Below, piece by piece: positions 1-7,773 of a stretch of DNA of 64,000 bases. The notes beneath the pieces were generated by a model. That model made no database searches, had not been told where the DNA came from, and saw only the letters and a program-made list of their open reading frames with translations. A program made the translations under genes and the position numbers. Source of the DNA: Brachybacterium faecium DSM 4810 (GTDB lineage: Bacteria; Actinomycetota; Actinomycetes; Actinomycetales; Dermabacteraceae); the NCBI GenBank assembly GCA_000023405.1, contig CP001643.1, positions 1,798,001-1,862,000 on the forward strand, in the 5' to 3' direction. Numbering within the stretch: the first letter of the stretch is position 1; each line of letters begins with the position of its first letter.

Positions 1-375
1 ACCCTCGCCACCCTCCACGCCGCCACCGGCATCACCGCGGTGCGCAGCCCGTCCCGCGGGGTGATCGGGCAGTTCGTCGCGGCCCGGGCGGTGGAGGCGC
101 CGAATGCGGTGATCTCCCGGCTCCTGGCCCCCTACGGCGCGCTGCAGGTCCCGCTCTCCCACCGGGGCGTGCAGATCGTCACCGAGGCGAACGTCGCCGC
201 CGCCCACCGGGCCGGCTGCGAGGTGCACGTCTGGACCGTCGACGACCCTGTGACCATGCGGGATCTGCTGGTCACGGGCGTGGATGGTATCATCACCAAT
301 CGGGTCGATCTGCTCTCGGAGCTGCTCGACGGCACCCGCCCCGCGACGCCCGGCAGGACGCCTCACGAACGCTGA
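1..375 (+). CDS. Glycerophosphodiester phosphodiesterase, C-terminal fragment (5' end outside window)
   Basis: The reading frame is open from base 1 and ends at a TGA at 373-375, so only about 124 C-terminal residues are visible. The end of the protein has the GDPD-family TIM-barrel signature: a strand with VHVWTVDDP, then a VDGIITNRVDLL segment, which in this family forms the last barrel strands and closes the active-site face. Family members hydrolyse glycerophosphodiesters to glycerol-3-phosphate and an alcohol. The metal-binding histidines and glutamates of the N-terminal half lie outside the window. A perfect inverted repeat follows 10 bases after the stop. Family assignment is good; substrate and cellular location cannot be judged from this part. 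Confidence 0.8.
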   Translation, partial: TLATLHAATGITAVRSPSRGVIGQFVAARAVEAPNAVISRLLAPYGALQVPLSHRGVQIVTEANVAAAHRAGCEVHVWTVDDPVTMRDLLVTGVDGIITNRVDLLSELLDGTRPATPGRTPHER

Positions 376-385
376 GCCGTGACGG

Positions 386-403
386 GTTCCCGCCCGCGGG
401 AAC
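386..403 (+). terminator. Possible stem-loop terminator after the GDPD gene
   Basis: Perfect inverted repeat GTTCCCGC-CC-GCGGGAAC starting 10 bases after the upstream stop codon. There is no T-tract. The right arm also supplies the GGGAAC of the candidate promoter described next, so the two readings compete. Confidence 0.3.
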
Positions 404-424
404 AGAACCGGCCCCGCAGGCGTT
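398..424 (+). promoter_or_regulatory. Candidate SigR/SigH-type stress promoter of rbpA
   Basis: GGGAAC at 398-403 is followed after 18 bases by GTT at 422-424. This matches the known actinobacterial SigR/SigH layout (GGAAT/C, about 18 bases, GTT). rbpA is an established SigR target in Streptomyces, which makes the position persuasive. The start site would be near 431, giving a leader of about 90 bases. The GGGAAC also belongs to an inverted repeat, so a terminator arm is an alternative explanation. Confidence 0.4.
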
Positions 425-519
425 GACATCATCGGGCCCCTTCGCCCGCAGACCTCATCCACGAACCTCGACGGACGGCGCGCCGTCCGCCCCCATCCCC
501 GGCAGGAAGCGAGAACCGC

Positions 520-870
520 ATGAACAGCCGCAGCCTCCGAGGCACCCGACTGGGCTCCCTCTCCATGGAGACCGACGAGGGCGTCCTCGCCGCACCGCGC
601 CAGGAGGCCGTCTACGACTGCCCCAACGGCCACCACATCGTCCTCCCCTTCTCGGTCGAGGCCGACGTCCCCGCCATCTGGGAATGCCGCTGCGGTGCCA
701 CCGCGGTGCTCCGTGACCACGAGAAGCCCGAGGCGAAGCCCGGCAAGCCCGTGCGCACCCACTGGGACATGCTGCTCGAGCGCCGCAGCGAGGAGGATCT
801 CCAGGTGCTGCTCGACCAGCGCCTCGAGCTGCTCCGCGCCGGCAAGCTCCACCAGCGCCGCAACCTCTGA
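520..870 (+). CDS. rbpA: RNA polymerase-binding protein RbpA
   Basis: 116 residues, the usual RbpA length. RbpA binds the primary sigma factor and core RNA polymerase and stabilises the open promoter complex in Actinobacteria. The N-terminal tail carries LRGTRLGSLSMETD, followed by a central barrel with CPNGH and CRC cysteines (zinc-type variant) and the diagnostic RTHWDMLLERRSEEDL sigma-interaction helix near residues 80-95. An AGGAAG ribosome site lies upstream of the ATG. The gene stands alone between a hairpin and a strong terminator. A SigR-like promoter about 100 bases upstream suggests induction by thiol-oxidative stress. Identification is very secure. Confidence 0.96.
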   Translation: MNSRSLRGTRLGSLSMETDEGVLAAPRQEAVYDCPNGHHIVLPFSVEADVPAIWECRCGATAVLRDHEKPEAKPGKPVRTHWDMLLERRSEEDLQVLLDQRLELLRAGKLHQRRNL

Positions 871-885
871 CCGGAGTCCCGCTGC

Positions 886-929
886 GACAGCGCCCCCGCA
901 CCGCCGAGAGGCGGGGCGGGGGCGCTGTC
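886..929 (+). terminator. Strong stem-loop terminator between rbpA and fxsA
   Basis: Left arm GACAGCGCCCCCGC at 886-899 pairs perfectly with GCGGGGGCGCTGTC at 916-929, with a short inner CCGCC/GGCGG stem. It lies 15 bases after the rbpA stop and about 100 bases from the convergent fxsA stop, so it may work for both. There is no U-tract, as is common in high-GC genomes. Confidence 0.75.
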
Positions 930-1029
930 GTCTCCGCTCGAGGAGTCGTCGTCGCTCACGGGGCGGTGCCGCCTGGCGTGATGCCGTCCGCAGCGGCGTC
1001 TGAGGGGCCGGTCGCCGCCGGCCGAGGGC

Positions 1030-1629
1030 TCACTCCTGGAGGAGGGTGGGCGGCGTGTCGCTGTCATCCCCCGGGCCGTCGTCACCGCGGTCGCGGCGGC
1101 GGTTCTCGAGGATGATCTCGCCGTCGATCACTCCGTTGCCCGAGCGGCGGTAGAGCACCGTCCGGGCGCCCTCCGCACCGCTGCCCAGCCCCATGGCCCG
1201 CACCGAGCGGCGCTGCACCGGGGTCAGCAGCAGGACGGCCCCGACGAGGTCGGTGAGGATGCCGGGGAAGAAGAAGAACAGCGCCGCGAGGAGGGTGAAC
1301 GCGGGGCGGGAGAGATGGTCCTGCACATCGCCGCGGCCGCGCACCGCCCGCAGCAGAGAGCGCAGGCGCACGAAGGACTGCTGACCGGCGGCGACCAGGA
1401 GGGCGATGCCCACCACCCAGCCGACGGCGATGATCAGCACCGACCACCACAGGCTGGTGTTGATGCCGATGAGCACGAGGATCGTCAGCTCGAGAAGACC
1501 CAGCACGAGGATCGCGGCAGGGACCGCGCTCCCCCAGCGCGAGCGTCCGCGCTCGGGCGAGGTGCTGTCCCGGCCCGGGGAGGTGGGGCGGGCGGATGAA
1601 CCCCGGGTGCTGCCCTGCGGTGCGGTCAC
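1030..1629 (-). CDS. fxsA: FxsA family membrane protein
   Basis: 199 residues. A charged, Ser/Pro/Arg-rich N-terminal tail of about 33 residues is followed by two closely spaced hydrophobic segments and, after a loop, a third and fourth segment containing LFFFFPGILTDLVGAVLLL. The pattern FPGxLTDxxG is the hallmark of the FxsA (YtzA-like) family, whose E. coli member counters F-exclusion of phage T7 when overproduced; the normal role is unknown. The start is supported by GGAAGGAGG upstream of a GTG. A TAGTCT box at 1655-1660 could be its -10. It follows ppm in the same direction after 36 bases. The tail is longer than in most homologues. Confidence 0.88.
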   Translation of the reverse strand: MTAPQGSTRGSSARPTSPGRDSTSPERGRSRWGSAVPAAILVLGLLELTILVLIGINTSLWWSVLIIAVGWVVGIALLVAAGQQSFVRLRSLLRAVRGRGDVQDHLSRPAFTLLAALFFFFPGILTDLVGAVLLLTPVQRRSVRAMGLGSGAEGARTVLYRRSGNGVIDGEIILENRRRDRGDDGPGDDSDTPPTLLQE

Positions 1630-1665
1630 GGGGGCCTCCTTCCTGAGGCGTCGAACGCGTTCAGA

Positions 1666-2421
1666 CTAGCGCAGCGCCTTGCGAAGGCCCTGGACGCGGC
1701 GTGACAGCCCCCAGGACGTCACCTTCACCAGCGCCTCCCGCACGATCGCCGAGGACATCTTGCTGGTCCCCTCGGTGCGCTCGTCGAAGTCGATCGGCAC
1801 CTCGGCGATCGCAGCGCCCAGATCCCGCGACCGGCGGGTCATGTCGATCTGGAAGCAGTAGCCCTGGGAGGCGATGTCCTCGGCGATCAGCTGCTCGAGC
1901 AGCTCGGCGCGGAACAGCCGGAACCCCGCGGTCGCGTCGGAGACGCCGAGGCCGAGCAGGGCGCGCACGTAGAGGTTCGCCCCGCGCGAGAGCAGCAGGC
2001 GCCGCAGCGGCCAGTCGTGCACGCTGCCGCGCGGCACCCAGCGCGAGCCGATCGCGAGATCCGCGCCGCGGCGCACCGCCTCGAGCAGTCGCGGCAGCTG
2101 CTCCGGCCGGTGGGAGGCGTCGGCGTCCATCTCCGCGAGCTGCCGGTACCCGCGCTCGAGACCCCACGCGAAGCCGGCGAGGTAGGCGGGCCCCAGCCCC
2201 TGCTTGCCCTCACGGTGGAGCACGTGGACGGAGGGATCCTCCGCCGCGGCGGCCTCGGCCCACTCACCGGTGCCGTCCGGGGAGGAGTCGTCCACCACGA
2301 GCACGTCGGCCGCGGGCACCGCGGCGCGCAGCCGGGCCAGGGTGCCGGGCAGGGCCTCGCGCTCGTCGTAGGTGGGGATCACCACGAGCGTGGGCGGCAG
2401 GGGTGCGTTCGACGGGTGCAC
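1666..2421 (-). CDS. ppm: Polyprenol monophosphomannose synthase (Ppm, GT2 glycosyltransferase)
   Basis: 251 residues. It transfers mannose from GDP-mannose to polyprenyl phosphate on the cytoplasmic face of the membrane, giving the donor for protein O-mannosylation and lipoglycans. Visible GT2 features are LVVIPTYDE near the N-terminus, VVDDSSPDGTG, the DxD-type MDADASHRP, and the C-terminal GYCFQIDMT segment typical of dolichol-P-mannose synthases. No C-terminal membrane segments follow. The GTG start lies two bases after the lnt stop and has a GAGGAG site inside the end of lnt, so translation is probably coupled. In Mycobacterium tuberculosis Lnt-like and Ppm domains are one polypeptide; here they are two adjacent genes. 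Confidence 0.93.
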   Translation of the reverse strand: MHPSNAPLPPTLVVIPTYDEREALPGTLARLRAAVPAADVLVVDDSSPDGTGEWAEAAAAEDPSVHVLHREGKQGLGPAYLAGFAWGLERGYRQLAEMDADASHRPEQLPRLLEAVRRGADLAIGSRWVPRGSVHDWPLRRLLLSRGANLYVRALLGLGVSDATAGFRLFRAELLEQLIAEDIASQGYCFQIDMTRRSRDLGAAIAEVPIDFDERTEGTSKMSSAIVREALVKVTSWGLSRRVQGLRKALR

Positions 2422-2423
2422 GC

Positions 2424-4064
2424 TCAGTCTCCTCGGCGTCGTCGGGCGGGGCGGGCGAGGGCCCGGCGGTCGGTGCCCAGGGCGGCGAGCAGGCCCAGCA
2501 CCCCGAGGGCGCTGAGGCCCACGGAGATCCACGGGCCGGCGGCCACGGCGGGGGTGATGCCGGTGCGCAGCGGGACGTCGGCCAGCAGCGCCCCCTGCTC
2601 CCAGTGGTCGACGAAGTCGATCCGTCGGCCCTCCGGGCTGAAGATCGCGGAATGGCCGACGGTCGAGACATGCACGACGCTGCGCCCGGAGGTGACGGCC
2701 ATGACCTTGGCCTGCGCGAGCTGCTGCACGGCTTCGTGGGTGTCGCCGAACAGGGCGTTGTTGGACTGCACCACGATCACCTCGGCACCGTCGTCGACCA
2801 CGTCGTGGACCAGCGAGTCGTAGGCGATCTCGAAGCAGATGAGGATCCCCACCTGGTCCTGGCCCTGGTCGAGGGCGGCGAGGTCCATCACCCCGACCTC
2901 CTCGCCGGGGATCATGTCGAGGGAGACCAGGTCGACCTTGTCGGTGAGGGTGCGGAACAGGTCCCGCAGCGGGATGTACTCGCCGAAGGGCACCGGGTGG
3001 CGCTTGGAATACGCGTAGGGGCTCGTGCCCTCGGGGGTGAGGAGCACCGACTGGTTGAGACGCTCGTGGTCCCCCACCCGCACCTGGGTGCCGACGAGGA
3101 GCGGTGCGCCGGCATCCTCGGCGGCGAGGGTCAGCTGCCGGGCGAGGTCCGGGTCCTCCCGTGGGTCCCACCCGGTGGAGTCCTCCGGCCAGACGATGAG
3201 GTCGAGCTGCGTCCCGTTGCTCGCGGTGCGCTCGATGACGTCACGGGTGACGGCGAGATGATTGGCGAACACATCGTCCGGCATCGTGAAGGAGACCGGG
3301 TCGATCGCGCCCATGGAGCCCTGGATGCCGGCGACCGTCATGGACGGCCGCTCCACCGGGGCCCGGTTGAGCGGGTGCGGGACCACGACGGTCGCGAGCA
3401 CGGCGGCGACCGCGATCGCGAAGGGCCACACCCCGGAGAAGCCGGTGAAGCCGCGGCGCCTGCGGCCCAGCACGGCGAGGGCGCCGAACAGCAGCAGCTG
3501 GCCGAGCAGCGCGACCGCGAAGCCGAGCCCGGCGATGCCGATCCAGGGGGCGAGGTTCAGCAGCGGCGAGTCGGCCAGGGCGAAGGCGCTCGCGCCCCAC
3601 GGCAGCCCGCCCCAGGGAGCGGTGCTGCGCAGGGTCTCGACCCCCACCCAGAGCGCGGAGACGATGAGGGCGCTGGACAGGCACAGCCCGCGCCGCACCA
3701 TGACGGTGCGGGCGAGGAGCCCGAACAGGACGATGTACAGCGCTTCGAACACGCCGAGCGCGACCCACGGCATGGCGCCCGCATAGGTGCCGGCCCAGTG
3801 GGTCAGCGGCACGAACAGCGCCAGGCCCCACAGCAGGGAGACCAACAGGGCGAGCCCCGCGGAGCGGACCAGCAGGCCGGCGCCGAGCAGGGTGATCGCC
3901 ACCGGCAGCATCATCCACAGGTCGTACGGCGGGAAGGCCAGCAGCGCGCAGACGCCGCCCGCTGCGCCGCACAGCAGCGCCAGCGGCCACGGGGTGGGAT
4001 CGAACTCGTCGCGCGGGCGGGTGCTGCGTCGACGCTGCCCGGTCGCGGCAGCGGTCGCTGTCAC
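2424..4064 (-). CDS. lnt: Apolipoprotein N-acyltransferase Lnt
   Basis: 546 residues. Lnt adds the third acyl chain to the N-terminal cysteine of lipoproteins. The first about 220 residues hold several hydrophobic segments, and the rest is a nitrilase-type domain outside the membrane. The Glu-Lys-Cys triad is visible as LIVWPEDST (Glu), SKRHPVPFGEYIP (Lys/Glu region) and ILICFEIAYD (Cys). A last hydrophobic stretch precedes an Arg-rich end. The GTG start overlaps the upstream stop by four bases (GTGA), and ppm follows after two bases. The neighbouring ppm supports a shared role in lipoprotein acylation and O-mannosylation, as in mycobacteria. Confidence 0.95.
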   Translation of the reverse strand: MTATAAATGQRRRSTRPRDEFDPTPWPLALLCGAAGGVCALLAFPPYDLWMMLPVAITLLGAGLLVRSAGLALLVSLLWGLALFVPLTHWAGTYAGAMPWVALGVFEALYIVLFGLLARTVMVRRGLCLSSALIVSALWVGVETLRSTAPWGGLPWGASAFALADSPLLNLAPWIGIAGLGFAVALLGQLLLFGALAVLGRRRRGFTGFSGVWPFAIAVAAVLATVVVPHPLNRAPVERPSMTVAGIQGSMGAIDPVSFTMPDDVFANHLAVTRDVIERTASNGTQLDLIVWPEDSTGWDPREDPDLARQLTLAAEDAGAPLLVGTQVRVGDHERLNQSVLLTPEGTSPYAYSKRHPVPFGEYIPLRDLFRTLTDKVDLVSLDMIPGEEVGVMDLAALDQGQDQVGILICFEIAYDSLVHDVVDDGAEVIVVQSNNALFGDTHEAVQQLAQAKVMAVTSGRSVVHVSTVGHSAIFSPEGRRIDFVDHWEQGALLADVPLRTGITPAVAAGPWISVGLSALGVLGLLAALGTDRRALARPARRRRGD

Positions 4065-4891
4065 GGCTGGCCCTGCCCGAGCCGATCATGGAGGACCTGG
4101 CCGTCCACCACGGTGCGCAGGGCGCGAGGGCTGCCCTGGTCGAGGTCCGGCAGCAGCGGTGTGCGCGAGCGCGGATCGGTCGACCAGCTGTCCACCCGCT
4201 CCGCGCGGGACTGGACGGTGAGATCCCACGGCTCCCACACCACGAAGGTCGCGGGAAGACCGGTCTGCAGCGTGCCCGGGTGGCGGGTCCCGGCGACCCG
4301 CTGCCCGCCGCGGCTCGCGGCGAGGAACGCGGCACGGTCGCTGATGCGCTGCGCGGCGGGGCTCGTGCGCGCCGCTCCGCGCACCCAGTCCCAGGGATCG
4401 GCGGCCTCGGCCGCTCCTCCGGACCCGAAGGCGAGCGGGGTCCCGGCGGCGAGCAGGTCCAGGTAGTCGGCGCTCTCGGTGACGGGGGCGACGATCCGCA
4501 CCCCGTCCCGCTCCCCGGTGGGTCCGGGCAGGCGCAGCACGATCCCGCGCTCGGCGGCCGCAGCCTGCTGTTCGGGGGCCGGTGCGGCGCCGTCCGCGGT
4601 CGCGGCGGCGTCCACGAAGCCGGGCGTGATCAGGCAGCCCGTCGCGTCGACGCGGTGCGCGTCGCCGTGGAGCACGCGGGCGGTGTCCTCCGGCCCGGTC
4701 CAGGCGATGAGCCCATCGGCGACGAGCATCGCGGAGGCCTCGGGGTCCTTGGCGCTGTAGAGCACGATGCCGGTGTAGAGCGTCGGCGGCTCGGTCCGGC
4801 CCACGGGGGTCGTCGGATCGGGCGCGGTGGCGGGGCTGTCGTTCTGGCTCACGCGCCCCATGGTCCCGCGTCCTCCTGGGAGGAAGCTCAT
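4061..4891 (-). CDS. Amidohydrolase-like protein lacking metal-binding residues
   Basis: 276 residues, well short of the usual about 400 for the superfamily. The N-terminal part looks like the composite beta-sandwich (ADGLIAWTGPED, then ATGCLITPGFVD), but the metal motif expected directly after GFVD (HxH) reads AAATAD. The C-terminal part keeps the end of the family pattern: GLPATFVVW, a Thr/Val-rich strand and RTVVDGQVLHD. The middle of the barrel with its metal histidines is largely absent. The ATG overlaps the helY stop (ATGA), and its own stop overlaps lnt, so the frame is maintained inside a tight operon and is unlikely to be a dead pseudogene. A non-catalytic role is possible; the function is unknown. 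Confidence 0.7.
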   Translation of the reverse strand: MSFLPGGRGTMGRVSQNDSPATAPDPTTPVGRTEPPTLYTGIVLYSAKDPEASAMLVADGLIAWTGPEDTARVLHGDAHRVDATGCLITPGFVDAAATADGAAPAPEQQAAAAERGIVLRLPGPTGERDGVRIVAPVTESADYLDLLAAGTPLAFGSGGAAEAADPWDWVRGAARTSPAAQRISDRAAFLAASRGGQRVAGTRHPGTLQTGLPATFVVWEPWDLTVQSRAERVDSWSTDPRSRTPLLPDLDQGSPRALRTVVDGQVLHDRLGQGQP

Positions 4892-7773
4892 CGATCGATC
4901 TCCTGGGCCACGAGGCCGCGGCGCACCGCACGGATCGCGCGCCGGGCGATCGGGCCCAGCTCCTCATCGGCGGTGAGCTGGTCGAGCAGGTCGATCACCT
5001 GGCGGCAGTGGCGCACGAAGTCCCCCGGGGGCAGATCGTTCCCCTCGAGCGCCGCCGCGAGATGCGCCCCGCGCGCCCAGCGGTGCACGATCGCGGCGAT
5101 CGCCGGGTCGGGGGCGGTGGTGGGGCTGATGCGGTGCCGGGCCTCGGCGGCCTGCAGCGCGGTCGCCACCCGGGTCGAGGCCTCGAGCGCGGCCTCGACC
5201 GCGGGATCCGGGATCAGCTCCGGCGCCCGGTCGTCACGGCGCGACTCGTGGACCGCGGCGGAGACGACGGCCGCGAGACCGGCCGGGTCCAGGTCCGCCC
5301 AGGCGCCGTGCTCGAGGCACTGCGCGATGAGCAGGTCGCGGTCGCTGAACAGCCGCCGCAGCCGCAGCCCGCTCGCGGTGGGCCGCAGCTCCTCGTCCTC
5401 CGTCCCGGCGTCGACGCGCTCGAGGTATCCGAGCTCGACGAGCAGATCGGCGAGGTGGTCGAACTGACGGGCCAGGGAGCTGGTGCGGCCGCGGATGCGT
5501 CGCTGCACGCCCTCGAGCTCGCTCCGGGACTTGCGCCAGCGTCCCACCCAGCGCAGATGCGACTCGAGGTCCGGGCACTGGGCGCAGGGGTGGGCGGTGA
5601 GCTCGGCGCGCAGGGCGAGCAGCTGCTCGTCGGTCGCGGCTGTCGAGGGGGTGCGCCCGGCGCGGCGTCGCACCTCGCGGCGCGCATCGTCGTCCTGCCC
5701 CGCGAGCCGCTGGCGCAGCGCGGCGGCGGTGTCCCTGCGCACCTTTCCGCTGCCGAGGGTGTCCTGGCGGGGCAGGCGCAGCGTGTCGATCACGGCGGGT
5801 GGGGAGGGCACGTCCCCGGGGCGCAGGATGCGGCGCCGCCCCTCGGTGTCCAGCAGATCGACCTGCGGGCCGCCGAGCACGTTCCGGTCCACGCCCAGCA
5901 CCACCGCGTAGCCGCGGCGCTTCCCGCCCGGCAGGGCGAGCACCTCGCCGCGGCGGAGGTCGCCGAGCATGCTGCGGGTGCGTGCACGGTCCGCCTCGGA
6001 CCGCTCCCGGGCCAGGGTCTTCTCCCGCTCGGCGACCGCCTCCTGGAGCCGGGCATACTCGAGCAGGTCCCCGTGCTCGCAGGTCATCGCCTCGCGGTAG
6101 GAGGCGACGGTGTCCTCGAGCTCGCGGGCCCGGCGCGCCAGGCCCACCACGGAGCGGTCGGCCTGGAACTGGGCGAAGCTCGTCTCGAGGGTCTCCCGGG
6201 CGCGGGAGAGGTCGAAGCGCTCCAGCAGGTTCACCGCCATGTTCGGGGTGGGGCGGAAGGCGGAGCGCAGCGGATAGGTGCGCCGGGAGGCGAGGGAGCC
6301 CACCGCTCGGGCGTCGAAGCGCGGCCCGGCGACCACCACCGCGTGCCCCTCGGTGTCGATGCCGCGGCGTCCCGCCCGGCCGGTCAGCTGCGTGAACTCC
6401 CCCGGCGTGAGGTCGGCGTGATCGACGCCGTTGAACTTGACGAGCTTCTCGAGGACCACCGAGCGCGCCGGCATGTTGATGCCGAGGGCGAGGGTCTCGG
6501 TGGCGAAGACGACCTTGATCAGGCCCCGGGCGAACAGCTGCTCGACGATCGTCTTCAGCAGCGGCAGCATCCCGGCGTGATGGGCGGCGAAGCCGTCGAG
6601 GGCGGCGCGGCGGAAGGTCGCCAGCGAGAGCACCTCCTCGTCCTCGACGCCGATGCCCGAGAGCTGCTCGTCCAGGTAGGAACGGATCGCGCGGCGCTCG
6701 GCGTCGTCGGTGAGCCGCAGCCGCGCGCGGGCGCACTGCTGCACCGCCGCGTCGCAGCCGGCGCGGGAGAAGATGAACATGATCGCCGGCAGCAGCGCGG
6801 CGTCGTCGAGCAGCTCGACGACCTCCGTGCGGCGCGCCGGCCGCTGGAGACCCCCGCCGTGCTCCGGGCCGCCGCGCCCGCGGCCCCCGCCCCGGTGCGG
6901 CGGGCGGTGCCGGCCCGCACCGCGCGGACGATGCCGGCCGCGGGTGCCCTTGCGCCCGCGGTAGCCGCGGCCCCGCGCCCCGCCGGTGCGCTCGTCCACG
7001 GGGAGGGAGAAGGAGGTGATCCGCTCGATCTCGGGATTGACCCGACGTTCGCCGCGGGCACCCGGGCCGTGGGAGACGACGGCCTGCCCGTCGGCGTCGA
7101 CGAACAGGTCCAGCAGCTCCTCCCCCGCCACGACGTGCTGCCACAGCGGCACCGGGCGGGTCTCGGAGACGATGATCTCGGTGCTGCCGCGCACCTCTTG
7201 CAGCCAGGCCCCGAACTCCTCGGCGTTGGAGACCGTCGCCGAGAGCGAGACCAGCTGCACCGAGTCGTGCAGGTGGATGATGACCTCCTCCCACACCGGC
7301 CCGCGCAGACGATCGGCGAGGTAGTGCACCTCGTCCATCACCACGAAGCCGAGGCCGACGAGCAGGTCCGAATCCGCGTACAGCATGTTGCGCAGCACCT
7401 CGGTGGTCATCACGACCACCTCGGCGTCCGGGCGGATCGAGGTGTCGCCGGTGAGCAGCCCCACCCGCTCCGCGCCCAGCCAGTCCACGAGCTCGCCGAA
7501 CTTCTGGTTCGACAGCGCCTTGATCGGCGCGGTGTAGAACACCTTGTGCCCGCGGGCCAGGGCGAGGTGCACGGCGAACTCGCCCACCACGGTCTTTCCG
7601 GCGCCGGTGGGGGCGGCGACCAGCACGGAGCTGCCGTTCTCCAGTGCCCGTCCGGCGGCGAGCTGGAAGTCGTCGAGGGCGAAGGGGTAGCGGCCGGTGA
7701 AGGCGGTCAGCTCGGAGGCGGCCTGCTTCTTCTCCTGCGCCCACTGGGCGTAGCGCTCGGCGGGTGAGGTCAC
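4888..7773 (-). CDS. helY: DEAD/DExH-box RNA helicase, Ski2/Mtr4-like (HelY)
   Basis: 961 residues. Helicase core: Walker A APTGAGKT at 54-61, DEVH at 147-150, SAT at 178-180 and motif VI QLTGRAGRRGID at 462-473. A C-terminal half with an Arg/Leu-rich winged-helix and helical region matches actinobacterial HelY and Ski2/Mtr4-family RNA helicases. Residues about 264-314 form an insertion extremely rich in Arg and Gly between the two RecA domains, a likely disordered RNA-binding stretch. The GTG start overlaps the lipid kinase stop (GTGA), and the stop overlaps the amidohydrolase-like gene. The order pafBC-tatA-tatC-helY is typical of Actinobacteria, except that a lipid kinase is inserted. The RNA substrate is unknown. 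Confidence 0.93.
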   Translation of the reverse strand: MTSPAERYAQWAQEKKQAASELTAFTGRYPFALDDFQLAAGRALENGSSVLVAAPTGAGKTVVGEFAVHLALARGHKVFYTAPIKALSNQKFGELVDWLGAERVGLLTGDTSIRPDAEVVVMTTEVLRNMLYADSDLLVGLGFVVMDEVHYLADRLRGPVWEEVIIHLHDSVQLVSLSATVSNAEEFGAWLQEVRGSTEIIVSETRPVPLWQHVVAGEELLDLFVDADGQAVVSHGPGARGERRVNPEIERITSFSLPVDERTGGARGRGYRGRKGTRGRHRPRGAGRHRPPHRGGGRGRGGPEHGGGLQRPARRTEVVELLDDAALLPAIMFIFSRAGCDAAVQQCARARLRLTDDAERRAIRSYLDEQLSGIGVEDEEVLSLATFRRAALDGFAAHHAGMLPLLKTIVEQLFARGLIKVVFATETLALGINMPARSVVLEKLVKFNGVDHADLTPGEFTQLTGRAGRRGIDTEGHAVVVAGPRFDARAVGSLASRRTYPLRSAFRPTPNMAVNLLERFDLSRARETLETSFAQFQADRSVVGLARRARELEDTVASYREAMTCEHGDLLEYARLQEAVAEREKTLARERSEADRARTRSMLGDLRRGEVLALPGGKRRGYAVVLGVDRNVLGGPQVDLLDTEGRRRILRPGDVPSPPAVIDTLRLPRQDTLGSGKVRRDTAAALRQRLAGQDDDARREVRRRAGRTPSTAATDEQLLALRAELTAHPCAQCPDLESHLRWVGRWRKSRSELEGVQRRIRGRTSSLARQFDHLADLLVELGYLERVDAGTEDEELRPTASGLRLRRLFSDRDLLIAQCLEHGAWADLDPAGLAAVVSAAVHESRRDDRAPELIPDPAVEAALEASTRVATALQAAEARHRISPTTAPDPAIAAIVHRWARGAHLAAALEGNDLPPGDFVRHCRQVIDLLDQLTADEELGPIARRAIRAVRRGLVAQEIDR

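Noticed and set aside
423..428. TTGACA as a housekeeping -35 box for rbpA
   Set aside because: No TANNNT follows at 16-19 bases. The overlapping SigR-like spacing explains the GTT better.
1701..4466. Long open frame of 921 codons on the plus strand
   Set aside because: Antisense to ppm, lnt and the amidohydrolase-like gene, whose protein motifs are clear. Such frames are a by-product of high G+C; the translation is low-complexity Arg/Pro/Ala.
5008..7767. Open frame of 919 codons on the plus strand
   Set aside because: Shadow of helY on the other strand, with no recognisable domain.
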